Notes: generated by a model not told the origin, from the letters alone. A stretch of DNA of 64,000 nucleotides from Rosellinia necatrix (GCA_021209875.1 JAGYVD010000010.1:2728001-2792000); one strand, 5' to 3'; numbered from the stretch's first letter, positions 23,728-35,902 are shown. Numbers and translations: made by a program.

Positions 23728-25667
23728 ACATGCAACAGCGGCTGTCACGACGAATGGAGACGTTCTGCCATTTACACTGTCGGGGATATGGCAAGACCCC
23801 TTCTTCGGCGCCGACCAAATTCACGATGTCAACGATATATAACTATGTCATTGATGCCGTTTTTCTTGTTAAGTGTAGTGTTAGCTAATCGTTCCGTTCG
23901 CTGTATCACCCTAATCAGTATTCTCCGAGACAAACCAAGATGATGCTGTGCGTAAATGCACACATACTAAGCGTTTCTATATAGCCAGGGGACAGACGTC
24001 GACATCGACGTTGAAACCGACCTACCTAGCTACGAGTGCGACAATGAATTGAATGGTACCTGACTATACTGGTAATTAATATGAGCTAATGCAATGTTGA
24101 AGGAGGTAGGTGAGGGGTGATGTTGGTATAGTCTTCGGCTACGTTCAGACTAGCATCGATACTCTTACAGGCGCGCTTGCGGCCCGAGCATGCCGTGCGA
24201 TGTGCGATTCAGCCGAAACCTGATCTTGAGGTGCCCGGTAGGTATTCCGTGGTTAATTAAGAATTAAACACCACACGTATTAGTATGTGTCAGTGGCGCG
24301 CTTCAGCATGCAGATAAGAAGTTTGAAGTCAAGCCCTCGAAGGCTCGGGTGGCGCCTAAGGGTAATTACACGAGGCATCGTAAATGAGGAGTATTGGGCG
24401 GTATTCTTAGACCGTTGACAAATCCAAACGGATGGAGTATACGCGCTGTTCATAAATTTGCGGTGGACGACGATGTATCGCATGCTTAGGTATGTATATA
24501 CGAAGCCAAGTCGTCAGTTCTCTAACCATCAGCTGATCAAGGCTGGACTATGAGATGTGGCGGCGCCGCACCGATCAGCTGCATGCTATCCATCAGCTGT
24601 GAAAGTTGGCAAATTGGGAAAATTTCGTAAGCGTCGTTAGCTAAGCACCCATCCTTGTCCTTCAGGAAGGCAGGCTCGCCATGAGGCGTTCGGGCGTAGC
24701 CAATGTTATTGAAAGACGGCACTGCGGGATGATTTGGGGCTGAGGCGGATTTGTGGTCGGCATCGATTCCCGCTCTGATCTGTTTTATGATCGGACCAGA
24801 CAAACGCAGGATCTAGAACCTGCCTGGCGGGACGCAATCCCCCACGAGCACCACCTACCAAGCCATGCGAGACAGGGGCACATGGATGTTGGCGATGCGG
24901 CCTCTGCGGACTCTGCGGCACAGATAGGGATGTGGGCGGCCCGCACGTATATGTTGCTGGTCCTCGGTGATAGCCAAGCACCGGGGGGAGCTCGGTGGCT
25001 TGTGGAAGCTACACCTCCCGCGTCGCGTGGAAAATTAACTAATAACCAACCCAGTGGAGGATGGCGATTACTAAGGAATTGCTTGTGTATTTATAGCACA
25101 TAGCTCGCTTCTTCGGATTGCCTTGGAAGGCGGCCCTAGGCTCGGTTAGGTAATGGTAATAGTTGTGTCAGCGAGGTACACCGCTTGCGGTCTTCCTTCG
25201 ATGCTGCGGTCGACATTGTGATGTCAATCAGTGAGAGGATGATGATAGGGTGCCACGAAGGGCGGGCGAGAAGTAGGCTATGGCTCGCAGCCTACTGAGC
25301 GGGCGTACAGGCGGATGTATATGTATGTGTTCGCACTGGCGCGGGAGATGCAGAGCCCGGCGCTGTGGCGTTGTAGATCGAAACTCGACATGAAATCGAT
25401 GACTAATTGTTGGAGGCCATGGGGGTGTTCCTATCCTACTGTGTTTGTTGGGGATATCATCACCTGCAGGGCGGCGCATCACCTCGTTCGCGTGATGCTT
25501 AACATGAGGGTGGCATTACTCGTGGTCTAAGTTCGAACATCAAATTGACAGTGGCAATTGGGGATAGAGGATACGCGGATAGATATAGCGTAGTAAATAG
25601 TATATACAGTATATTGTAAACTTGACTCCGTCTTTCGAAGCCTTCTCTAATAAACAGGTAAGGTTTC
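23728..25667. other. Intergenic, nothing recognised
   Basis: About 1.9 kb with no supportable gene. Short frames near 24.5-25.5 kb carry no family features. A CTACCTAGCTA motif occurs near 24,021. The left part may contain the 3' end of the broken Clr5-ankyrin gene. Confidence 0.4.
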
Positions 25668-27059
25668 TCATGCCATTACCATGCAGCCCTCTGCTGGGGG
25701 ATTTAACTGACGATCAAGAAGCCCTTCTACCTGTGATATTTTCATGTTCAGCCTTTCCTTCTCTTCATCAATCTTGTTCGAAATGTGCTCCTCTCTTAGT
25801 AGATCGACGGTCAAGCCCTTCCCAAACACCCCAGATCCAGTCATAGTAGTATCCATCATATCATCCGAGTCGTCCGTGGGCCAAGAATCCTCACGAGGCG
25901 TACCAATTGCTGAATCAATACTTCTCAAGGCATTCAGCAGTGTGCCGACGGCTTCGCGTGTCCGGACGCAGACATCGTTGACGGGCGTGAGCTCGCCGAG
26001 CCTTAGAGTACGACAGTGCCCCGGCACGGTTGTGCGGGCTCTTGCTGCTGACTCTGAGCTCATCTGGGTTACGTAATGTTCCAGGTGACAAAAGAGGGTG
26101 TATAAGATCCTCATCATTGTAATATAGCACGTCACGATAACCAAGGATGCCACCATGTCGGGGTCGATGGCGCTCTGAGTCCATGTGGGAGATTGGCTAA
26201 CCTCCCGAATACGGCCCTGTAGCTCGCAGAACCGCTGTAGGAGGTATAACGCCTCGCCGATAGGATAATTATTGAGAGCCTCCTCCGGAAGCCGACTGTC
26301 GGAGACGTAATATAATTTGAGCATGTGCAAATATCTCTGCATCTCCCCCAATAGCGCGGAGAGCTCAAGCTGCAGTGAAACACACTTGTCCATGGGCGTC
26401 TGGTTGAAGTCCTTCTTGGCACAAGTGCTCGGGTCGATTGATTGTAATATAATTTCGCCGAATTCAAGACTTTCTGACGGACTTATACCGAATGGTGTTG
26501 TTGGCGGTTGAGAGATTGGAAAGTGTGGTACTAAGGCGGTGGTGGTGATGGGTATGCTGGCATCGGCCCATATGCTACTCAATATGTCTGCTCCCGGTCC
26601 ATCTCCAACATCTCCAATAGTCCACGATTCTTCCCCCCATTCGCTCATATCCGTGTTAGCATCGGATAAAGCCAAAACGTTATTCAACCTCCAGGCACTT
26701 TCAAGGTCTGACGTTAGACTTGCTGTAGGCATCATGGGAGGCTCGGGTAACGATGCCTGGAGTCCCACAGAAGAGCTCGGCGTGGTTAATGACGAAGAGC
26801 TCGCTGACGACGGAGTTTCACCCCTTGACACCTCTCGGTGCCATTCTTCGGCTACCGGTGACATGGACTGCCGAGACCGTCTTGGGCCGCGCTTATTGCG
26901 AGCCCGCTGGCCAAAGATGCATGTTGCCTTGGCGCGAATGCATCTCTGGCACGGCGCGGAAGGGTCCTGGGAGGAAGAAGAGACGCATTTGAGCTTACTC
27001 GATCGACAACGATCGCAAGAAGAACGAATAGATTGCTCGGGTCTCTGAGGGCTCGACAT
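25668..27059 (-). CDS. Zn2Cys6 transcription factor, AflR-like layout (463 aa)
   Basis: Single open frame. The DNA-binding binuclear zinc cluster lies at residues ~15-47: CDRCRSSKLKC, then an 11-residue loop, CQRCIRAKATC, the C-x2-C-x6-C-x11-C-x2-C-x6-C pattern. A basic stretch follows (RARNKRGPRRSRQ). The middle is Ser/Thr/Pro-rich, and the C-terminal half has the Leu-rich helices of the AflR type (LQLELSALLGEMQRYLHML, then ALYLLQRFCELQGRI). Such proteins act in the nucleus and often control secondary-metabolite clusters. It lies 3.2 kb from the transporter of the PKS-NRPS cluster, separated by repeats, so whether it belongs to that cluster is open. The last ~25 residues look like a short coiled coil. 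Confidence 0.85.
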   Translation of the reverse strand: MSSPQRPEQSIRSSCDRCRSSKLKCVSSSSQDPSAPCQRCIRAKATCIFGQRARNKRGPRRSRQSMSPVAEEWHREVSRGETPSSASSSSLTTPSSSVGLQASLPEPPMMPTASLTSDLESAWRLNNVLALSDANTDMSEWGEESWTIGDVGDGPGADILSSIWADASIPITTTALVPHFPISQPPTTPFGISPSESLEFGEIILQSIDPSTCAKKDFNQTPMDKCVSLQLELSALLGEMQRYLHMLKLYYVSDSRLPEEALNNYPIGEALYLLQRFCELQGRIREVSQSPTWTQSAIDPDMVASLVIVTCYITMMRILYTLFCHLEHYVTQMSSESAARARTTVPGHCRTLRLGELTPVNDVCVRTREAVGTLLNALRSIDSAIGTPREDSWPTDDSDDMMDTTMTGSGVFGKGLTVDLLREEHISNKIDEEKERLNMKISQVEGLLDRQLNPPAEGCMVMA

Positions 27060-27572
27060 GGTGAAGGATGCCTAGTTTCTGGTAGCGCTGCACTGCACGA
27101 TCGCCAAGCGTGATATGATTAGGTCGAGGGGAGACTTAGGACATGGAGACTCAGATGTGGCATCACCGATTGATATGATTGTAGGGATATAAACGAGGTA
27201 TGTCACTGAGGATGAATGAGCCAAGGTAGCCAAGGAAATAGTGAGCCATGCATTTGGGTTTACATACTTATATACACTAATATAAACCAGACGTCTGACA
27301 GCCTGACTATGGCACGACCTTCTCGACCCGCAAGCCATGTTGTGGGTATAGATCATCTGCAAGGGGGCGCGATGGATACGTAGTAAACCCAGCTGGAACA
27401 TATAGGTAACCTACTTCGATGCTAGGCCTGCCAAGATATTGAATAAGGCTCTCGGTGTGATGGTGTCAGTTTGGGAGTTCAGAACGTGCCTCCCACTTCG
27501 CTCCGGCGGACCCACTGGAGAAGCTTGGGGTGGATTAAAGGAAGGGAGGAGGACGGGGTCATCGCGGGGTCA

Positions 27573-27830
27573 GGGTTGGGAACTAGTACAACTAATGTAC
27601 CGGTAGTATTAGTCCGGGCTGATATCACACCTTTAAAGACTTAATACCTCACTATCCATAGTAGACCTTACAACATTAGTACAAATTAGGATACTACACC
27701 TGTACCAATACGACTTTCGTATTTTCAAACTTATACTCATACCAACTTGGTATTAAACTCTGTAGTAATACTAATACTGTAGTAGTAATACTAACATTAG
27801 TCCCTATACTACATACTGATTTTCCAACCC
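27573..27830. mobile_element. Possible MITE-like element
   Basis: A 258-bp AT-leaning block rich in TAGTATTAGTA-like words is bounded by GGGTTGGGAA at the left and TTTCCAACCC at the right. These form a 10-bp terminal inverted repeat with one mismatch. There is no coding capacity. A target-site duplication is not evident. The inverted ends could be chance. Confidence 0.3.
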
Positions 27831-27893
27831 CGCAAGTTCGAACTGGGTGATCTAGCTGGACAGTCGTTCGCGATTCGCATGTCACTGCTCGTT

Positions 27894-27954
27894 AACTGCT
27901 ACGAATAAAACTACTACGAATAAAACTGCTACGAGTAAAACTGCTACGAATAAG
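27894..27954. repeat. 15-bp tandem repeat, four copies
   Basis: The unit ACTGCTACGAATAAA is repeated four times with single-base differences (GCT/ACT and GAA/GAG). No coding role seen. Confidence 0.7.
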
Positions 27955-28499
27955 TAGCTTGCTTAGCCAGCCAAGAGATGAACCCTAAGTAACGTATGAG
28001 AAGACCCCCGCAGATGTAGTAAGCATGTTGGCTTTGGATGTTAGTTCCGGAGCCACCCTGCATCTTGTGAGCGGCGTCCTCGTCGCTCATCCGTCGGCCG
28101 ATCCTGAGGTTCGTGTATGTGGCTCGATAGGTCGCCACCCGGGGGGTGCGCCAGGTTATCGGAAACGTGGCGGAGTTATCACCCCGCGAAAAGTCATTAG
28201 ATGGAACCAGATGCTACCTAGCTAGTTAAGAGCCTTGAGTTTCAAACGCATTGAGGCTGAAGCCTTGAAATTCTGTGACAAGCAGAAAAGGATAACACTT
28301 CCCATCCACATGCGAGAGAAAATGGGATACTATACGGCTTCAGTTCCAATTTCCCCTCAGCTCGTTGGCCGGGCAAACAAGGACTACATTATAGGACTTT
28401 CTTGACTGTAAGCGTGTGCTGCAGGACTAGGAGTAGATATAAGTTCAGTTGGGCAATATACCACGTGGTAAGCAGTTAAGGAGCGAGCTTATGATGAAA
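27955..28499. other. Intergenic, nothing recognised
   Basis: Mixed sequence between the tandem repeat and the second AT-rich island. Short frames have no family features. Confidence 0.35.
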
Positions 28500-29640
28500 C
28501 AGCTATAATATGCTGCTGCAATAACATGAATATATTCTGTTACTGAATTTTTTTTTAATATTTAATATCCCTTATATATAATGTTATATTTTATGTTTAT
28601 TCTGTATTATAGGATATTTTAATGTTTATAGAGTAAAATCTACTCAGGATAAGTGGGGTATCAAGTCCATAAAAGTGTGTTAAAGATCAGAATAAGAGGG
28701 TGCTGGGCCAATATATAGGACCGGAAGCCCTACAGCTTGACTATGTTAATATTATCATATTTTAATAAAATATAATATAAACATTTAATATAATACTTAT
28801 TTATTCTAAAATAGTATACTTGAATGTTTTACTACCTTTTTTAATAGCTAACTTTTTAGGGTTATATAAAATATGAATTTAGTATTTAAAACTGCTTAAA
28901 GGCATTTTAAAAAGAAAAAAGCTTAAAAAAGTTAATTAATAAATAACAGCCAAGCAGCCAATAAAAGAATGTATGATCAAAAGCTGTACGTACAGGCGAT
29001 TAACAAGGAATACAGCAATTAACCACCCAATTAACGGCCGTACATACAGGCCAATTCATGGCTGCACGCACAAACCAAATAAAAGCCGCATGTACAGACC
29101 AACTAACATGGTCTGCAGCAGCTAAATAGCCATTTAACGGCCGTACGTACAGGCCAATTCACAGCTGCACGTACAGACCGATTAACAGGGAATACAGCAA
29201 CTGACCAGCTAATTAACGGCCGTACATATAGGCCAATGACAGCTATATGTATGCGCCAAGTAACAGCAAATAAAGCGACTGACCAAGCAACACAGCGGTT
29301 TCAGGCGATTCAGTGATTAAGCAATTGACCAATTGGACAACTTATCAAAAGCTGTACATATAGGCACTAATTAAAAGCTATAACTACATATAAATTAATC
29401 AACAGCTAATATAACAGTTTAAAAGAATAGTATGCATAAAAACCAATATAATATTAAAACATTCAATAATTCATATAATATTTAAAAATAATATAATAAT
29501 GAGTAAAACAATTAAAAGTGTTAAAAATACTAACAAAGATATTCTTTTTAATTTAGCTGATAGAGTTAATACTGACTGGCACATATTCCATAATAGGCTT
29601 AAATATGTTCATTTTAGCCAAACATAGAGTTGTTTTTACC
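28500..29640. repeat. Second AT-rich island enclosing GTACGTAC-centred repeats
   Basis: AT-rich, RIP-like sequence (28,540-28,960 and 29,360-29,620) surrounds about 380 bp of repeated, less AT-rich units (28,975-29,365). The words GGCCGTACGTACAGGCC or close variants occur near 29,036, 29,139 and 29,218, and related GTACGTACAG words near 28,986 and 29,168. A longer block beginning ATTAACAAGGAATACAGCAA (near 29,000) returns about 181 bp later as ATTAACAGGGAATACAGCAA. The core is almost self-complementary. Likely a decayed repeat family; no coding capacity. Confidence 0.6.
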
Positions 29641-29939
29641 AAGTCGCTTAAAGAGTCGCCCTGCTCTAATGGTTTCTACAGTCGGGGCACTGCCCCTGCA
29701 TACACGTGCGAAGACCCATTCTGTAACGCCACCACTAACTTCGCTTAGACAGGATGTGATATGACCTATCGTGCGCCAAGTCGCCGGAAGGATTCATCAG
29801 TGTACGTGCCGCATTCATGTAAACGCAGGGCTACGACTGCGTTGCCAACAGTGTTGCTAATGTTAGTGCACTACCAGCAGGCTGTACCTGGAAGTCGCCT
29901 TTTAGGCCATGTGTATGGAATGGTATTTTATCCGATATC

Positions 29940-29970
<31 letters not shown>

Positions 29971-30223
29971 TGGTGATATTCTATGATTTCGGGTATCCGG
30001 ACTGAGAGGGGCACACGTGGTTTCATCAGATTTGCCTAAGTCCGGATGGCAAGTGTGTCAAAGGTTTAGTTAGGAGCTTAATTATATCGATGCTTGGGGG
30101 TTTATGTTCACAATGAGAACTAAAACACCTATTGCTACACTGAGTTGGATAGCATCCGTCCTAATTGCATTCAAATAACCGAAAGTCCGACTCCTTCCAC
30201 TACGTTCTTCGCTACTTCGGCAA
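29641..30223. other. Intergenic with T19-A11 tract (29,941-29,970)
   Basis: No supportable gene. Nineteen T are followed directly by eleven A, a self-complementary tract. The right part is the 3' flank of the transporter gene. Confidence 0.45.
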
Positions 30224-32041
30224 TTAAAACTTAACTGCCGTTTTGCTACGTAGCCACTCCCCGTATTTGTAGAAGAAGACCGGGGCTGGGGCAAATGCCA
30301 AGGCAAGGAACCCTAGTAGTGTATTTCCCCAGCCGTAGTTTAGTGTTGCGTCTGGGAGAGGGTGAGTTAGAAACCGTTTGTGGGGTTCGGTGCACCACGC
30401 TAATTGGGAGCCAGATAGCACGGCCACGAGATATGTAGTGCTAAGCTTGATACGGAGGGGTTAACTTACATAATGCAGGCCCTGCGACAGGCAAGAAAGC
30501 ACCGGAGAGGGATCGAAGGAGGGTATTGGCCCCAAGAGCGGAAGCTGCTGCTTCAGAACCAAATAAGTCCACCAAGTAGAGCTGTGACGGCAACTACCAA
30601 GATTTAGGTTAGTGACTATTCGACCGCGAGGGAGAGGTTCGGTATAAACTTACAATGACGAAGAACGCGCCATATCCGACGAAAAAGGTCCCAATGATGG
30701 GGACGATCCAGTGTATATGATTTTGGGCAGTCCACCCAAAGATAAAAAGCCCACCAGCGATGATAGGTGAGAACCAGATCATCAGTATCAGCCGATATTC
30801 AGGCTTGGGTGTACTGGTCCCGTCAGCAGCCATGCGTTTCTTCAAGATCTTGTCACTCAGTGCGCCGAAGACTACAAGACCGACGAGTTCTCCGACGCCA
30901 ATGCCGAGGTAGGATAGACCCGAAACACCAGTACCAAAGCCGTAAACATCCTCAAATAGGCTGGAGAATGCAGCGAACAGCAGGTATAGTAGGCCGAAAA
31001 CAAGCGCGACATAAATCGAGATGAATAAGACGACGGGCGAGAATATCAGGAGCTGCGTTGGGCGAACTAGCGATGCGATTAGGATTTGTTGCCCTTTTAG
31101 GCCCTTGTCGAGTTTAGACCTGAAGGCGGGATTTCCGGTGTCACGTCTAAGCCGCTTAGCTTTGCGCCCTAGGAGGGTATTTGGGTGCGTCTCGCGCATG
31201 AATATTAGGGTTCCGGCAGCAGCAGCACCGCCCTGTCTCATGGTTAGTCGCCTTTCATAATGCATTCTAGTGATAGTCGTTGGGGACATACTAAGATAGC
31301 CACCAGCCAAAAGGTCCACCTCCAACCCAGAGCGGCAGACAGAAACCCGCCAACGACAGGCCCAATAACCTCCAACATATGTTAGTGCTCTGAGAAGTAT
31401 TCCTCATATGTAGGAGTACATACTGGGCCGAGAAGAGGGCCGAGACCAAACAGTGAGGTAGCCAGACCCCTCTCCTGCAAAGGTATCACGTCGGCTATGG
31501 TACCGCCACCGATAGTGAGGGGAGCGGCGCCCGCGAAGCCGGAGATGAAACGGAAGACTAGATATTGGGCCGTGTTGCGGCTCACAGCACAGGCTATTAT
31601 GAAGACGACAAATACCACGTTGCTGGCATGGTAGACAACCAGGCGGCCGTACATCTCTGAGAATGCGGAGATGAAGAGCGGGCCGAGAGCGAAGCCAAGA
31701 AGGTAAATGGTGACGGTCAGAGTAGCGACCGTTTCGTTTTCGATCTGGAATTCCTCAATCAGGCCCGAGACGCCGGGGGCCACGATGGTGGCGGCAATGT
31801 TCACGATCATGGACAGAAGAGCAACGATGATGACATGTCCAAAGCTCTTCTTTCGGGGCCAGTTGAGGGGATTCTCAGGGTCGCCAGGACCAGACCAGTC
31901 CACCAGCAGGTCATCTTGGGTGGAAAGGTACGTTAGACTGTTGCGGCCGGCCTCAACATCGGTACTGGCCTTGCTGGCCATGACCTGACCAAAGTCCCCC
32001 GTGAGCTCGAAATCGGTCGTGGAGCTTGACGACGATGGCAT
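30224..32041 (-). CDS. MFS (major facilitator) transporter, DHA1-like (508 aa, 5 exons)
   Basis: Exons 32041-31424, 31369-31292, 31232-30654, 30593-30470 and 30351-30224 join in frame (509 codons). A polar N-terminus ([17 protein letters not shown]) leads to [18 protein letters not shown], typical just before TM1 of fungal drug:H+ antiporters. Membrane segments include [19 protein letters not shown] and, after the [11 protein letters not shown] turn, [24 protein letters not shown], the antiporter-type motif completed by splicing. [17 protein letters not shown] is the usual central loop. About twelve TM segments are expected. Such proteins export small molecules with protons at the plasma membrane. 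It is the first gene of the cluster, divergent from the Zn2Cys6 regulator, and probably exports the PKS-NRPS product. I preferred the start at 32041 to an upstream in-frame ATG at 32179 because the upstream extension is not transporter-like. Confidence 0.88.
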
Positions 32042-33440
32042 GCTGGATTGTTCGTATTGTCGTATACGTGTTGGAGTAATCGCTGCACTCGCAAGAACTT
32101 GGCAGATTCCTCGACAGGCGATTCCCCTTGCTGGCTGAGATATATCACAGGTATTGTCCTTGTGCCGCTGACGGCACATCCGTTAGCTTCGCTGTTTCCG
32201 TCGCGCGTGGACGTCCCGTGGGCTCCCCGTGGACCTCCCATGACCGTGGATGTTGGCCGGCGTGTAACGCGTCGGCTGGCCGTGACGGATCGTCCATGGG
32301 GAGGTTTCGTCCGCGGACATGGCGAGGGTGCTGCGATGCGCAATGGGTAGGCGACGGGGATGCTCGGAGGAGGAACGCGGAGGAGGGACGCGGAGGAGGG
32401 ACTCGGAGGAGGGACGCGGAGGAGGGACGGAGGAGAGACGGAGGTGGATACAGTGGACAAAGGTACTTGTGAGCGAATTTATGATTTCCTCCGCGGACGA
32501 CGGAGATAGTCCCGCTTTTAGTGTGGGACCTCATCCTGTCTCGCGGATTTAAGCTTAGACGGAGCTGGACTAGTGCGATCGGACATGGACAAGGGCATTA
32601 GTGGAGACCAACGAGATGGGATAAATGGCTGGCTCGGCGCTAGCCATTTGAGAACACTAGGACTGCCTGCCTGCCCACTACTTAACGTACGTAGTAAGTA
32701 TCTCCTATCTGGCAAACCTCACTTCTCAAGTAGGTATGTTGGGGCATCACCACCAGGATTTATATCATGGCGACGCTAAGTGAGGCGCGCAGATTGATAG
32801 ATGAACGGGGAGATCATCAAGCATATGGATGGCAGCCTCGATTCATACATAATAAGTATACAATTACGGCTTTGCGAAGAGGCCATCGTAGGTTACCTAC
32901 CTACTTACCACTTACCCTTACCTACACTATTAAGAACATAGATAACTAAACCGGTACTTGGACGCTCCCTTGGTGGCTTGCCACGTTCCGGCCCCACCGG
33001 GTTTACATTCGGCTAGGTACAAGGACGCTGCGCCCTTGCTTCCAGACACATGCACTAGCGACGCCGACGCCCCCTGGAAGGCCTAAAGCTTAGCGATTTC
33101 ATTGGCCATCCTCACGTCGCACCGTTGAGCCTCATCCCTGCGTCAGGAGGAAGAAACGGCGGCCCCGTCAGATCCCAGATCCCATCTCATCACGCCTCGA
33201 AAGCGCTCTGAACTCGCAGGTTCGCAAGGTTCTCTCCCAAGCAGCCTTGCCTTGCGTGACGGGACTTCGCATCATCGACACACCCATATCTCGCCATCTG
33301 GACTCGTGCTCGCTCTCGCCTTCGCCCTTCACCCTTCACCCTTGCATGGCGCGGACGTGGTGCCATCGCTCGGCTTGACATCGTCGCGTGGAGGACTCGC
33401 GCGGAGGACATTTGGGCTCGGCGGTAATCGGTAATATACG
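32042..33440. promoter_or_regulatory. Shared divergent promoter region of transporter and regulator
   Basis: About 1.4 kb between the transporter start (leftward) and the regulator start (rightward). It contains the CGG tandem array at 32,365-32,441 and TACCTACC words near 32,893. No independent gene is supported; open frames here are low-complexity or antisense to each other. Confidence 0.45.
32365..32441. repeat. 13-bp tandem array with evenly spaced CGG triplets
   Basis: The unit CGGAGGAGGGACG is repeated so that CGG begins at 32365, 32378, 32391, 32404 and 32417 (13-bp steps), then 32428 and 32439 (11-bp steps). It lies about 325-400 bp before the transporter start. Zn2Cys6 proteins typically contact CGG triplets, so this may be a binding array; that is inference. 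Confidence 0.7.
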
Positions 33441-35902
33441 ATGGACGAGCCGGCACCTCCTCCGCCGCTGCCGCCAGTGGACCAGGGGCAGGGGGGTGGC
33501 AGTAACCGGCGGGCCAAACCGACGCTGTCTTGTAATCTCTGCCGTCGCCGAAAGTGAGTCGAGGTCCAGTGGAGGGGGCTCCCCTTGGCCCAGCAAGCAG
33601 CTAGCTATACACTATGCCCGTGGCTTGCCCTGCCAACGCGACACGGCGGGTTGGCGAATATTGCTTGCTAACGTCTCTCACCAGACTACGCTGCGACCGC
33701 CAGACACCCTGCCAGACTTGCTCCTCGCGCGGCTTGTCGCTGGCGTGCTCATATGCCCACAGCAACCGCCAGCCAGGGCCAGCGCACCCCCATGCTGCTC
33801 GCCCGAGCGTCCAGGACCGGCTGGTCCAATTGGAACAGCTAGTAATGAACGTGATTCAGAACCAGAATGTATCTCAGAGTAATGCGCCTACACCCTCAGC
33901 CATAGACCCGCATATAGGCATCTCTCAGCCTACCGCCGATGAACTTGCCGGCGCTCCCACCGCAGCATCGACTCCTTCTGACAACGGCAGCTTGTGGTAC
34001 AGCGCGAATGAATCCCGATATGTCGGCGGGGCCCATTGGACGGCAATCCTCGATGGTATTGCCGATCTGAGGGAGGATGTCGATCAGCAAGGGCATGGGT
34101 CGCCTTCCTCTCATCCCCGGCTATTGTACGGGTGCCAGCCTATCTCAAGGGATGCTATTCTGGCTACATTGCCGCGGAGAACAACCGTCGACCGTGGCAT
34201 ATCGCGTTACTTTAACCTATTAGATCTAGCACCGTGTGAGTAGGAGCGTACACACAGTGTCCCCATGGCTCGCTGCGGATGGAGAGCTGATTGTCCGCGA
34301 TGTTTCTAGCTGCCGTCCACAGCACTCAGTTCCTCCGCGAAGTAAGCTTTAACTGAACTACATGCGCCGCTTCATTATAAATAGAATTGCGCCAGACTAA
34401 CCAAAACAGTACGAGAAGTTCTGGATAGCGCCGACCGAGGCCCCGATCCTGTGGATCGGCCTGCTCTTCTCCATGCTGTGCCTCTCAGTCCTTGCTGACG
34501 AAACAGCCGATACCTGGGCCGGAGAAGATTACAACCCTCTGATAGACACGTATCGTGAGAGGATCGTCCAATGTCTCAACATCGGCGAGTACACCAGCCA
34601 AGGGCCATATGTTCTGGAAACCCTTTTCCACTACCTCACCATTGAGTTTTCCGTCCGAAAGGATGCCGACAAAAACACCTGGCTTCTTCTTGGTACCATT
34701 GTGAATCTTGCCATGGGGATGGGCTACCACCGTGATTCCTCGCATTTCCCGGGCATATCCCCCTTTGTCGGGGAAATGCGTCGCCGCACATGGGCCACTC
34801 TTCTTCAAGGTGACATACTCATCTCGACGCAAATGGGTATGCCTCGTCTCATAAAGGAATGGCAGTGCGATGTAGCAGAGCCTCGCAATCTCAATGACGC
34901 AGATTTCGACGAGAATACAAAAGCTCTCCCTCCAAGTAGGCCTGAGACTGAGATGACCACTGCGTTACACATCATAGCAAGGAGAAGAGTCTTTAAAGCT
35001 CTGGGCGCTGCTGTGGACCTAACAGCCGCAGTAGTGCCATATCCGTATAGCGAAGTGATGAGAGTTGATCGTATGCTACAAGCGGCCAAGGATAGCATTC
35101 CCCTCTCACTTATGATGAAGCCCCTTCAATTGTCAGTGACTGATCCACCCCAAGTGATCATGCATCGACTTTTTATCTCGATTATGTTCCATAAGGGTAC
35201 CCTCATACTACATCGCAAGTATTTAAACACACATCAGGCCGAAGGCAACGACGCGAATCTCGTTTACTCTCGTAATGCTTGCCTTGATGCTTCGTTACGC
35301 CTTGTAGAGATACAGCAGATCTTCGACGAGGAAACGCGCCTGGGCGGTCTCTTGCATAGCGTCCGCTGGAGAGTGTCTTCGTTTGTGCATCACGAGTTCC
35401 TAACAGCAACGATGATCTTATGCTGGATACTCAATCGCGGCATTGACATGGTTTGGCCAGAGAGTGCCCCGATCACCGAAGACGAGATCAAAACCGCTCT
35501 TAGAAAGGCTCATAGTATATGGACCAGGTTAAGCAACTCCTCGCGCGATGCACGTACGGCCTCCGAAACCCTAACGCTCCTTTTCAATAATCAACTAGGC
35601 CAAGGTGTATCGGTCGGGAACTCACAACGCACGGCCGTAAATATGCCGGGCAAGATGGATTTAGATAATGGGAACTCTTTTAATATCATGGCCCATTTTC
35701 AAGGTGAGCTACCCTCAAACGAGTGATGAAGTGGTAATACTAATGCGATTACGACACAGATGAGAATTTTCCGTCTGTCATCCTAGACACCACTCTGGAC
35801 CCGTATCAGATGGGCCAAGGTTCCTTCTGGGATATGAATTTCATCGGGCCATGGGAATCCTCCGAGCAGCCTACGTCTGACGATCCAGAAATGCCAAAAT
35901 AG
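33441..35902 (+). CDS. Zn2Cys6 transcription factor with fungal_trans domain, probable cluster regulator (710 aa, 5 exons)
   Basis: Exons 33441-33553, 33685-34235, 34310-34341, 34410-35703 and 35760-35902 join in frame (711 codons); exon 3 is only 32 bp. After a proline-rich start, the zinc cluster is assembled across intron 1: CNLCRRRKLRCDRQTPCQTC, with the last Cys at SLAC (C-x2-C-x6-C-x5-C-x2-C-x8-C). A short coiled coil follows (QDRLVQLEQLVMNVI). The middle homology region has LGTIVNLAMGMGYHRDSS and GEMRRRTWATLLQGD, characteristic of the fungal-specific transcription factor domain. It is nuclear and most likely activates the adjacent synthase and transporter. Its stop is 308 bp before the synthase start, on the same strand. 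Confidence 0.88.

Noticed and set aside
24537..25103. Short frames near 24.5-25.1 kb
   Set aside because: No domain, signal peptide or convincing intron structure; left as intergenic.
27833..27845. AGTTCGAACT resembling a tRNA B box
   Set aside because: Palindromic and isolated; no cloverleaf can be formed around it on either strand.
32145..32534. Ser/Pro/Arg-rich frames in the transporter/regulator promoter
   Set aside because: They read through the 13-bp tandem repeat in all frames, so coding potential is an artefact of the repeat.
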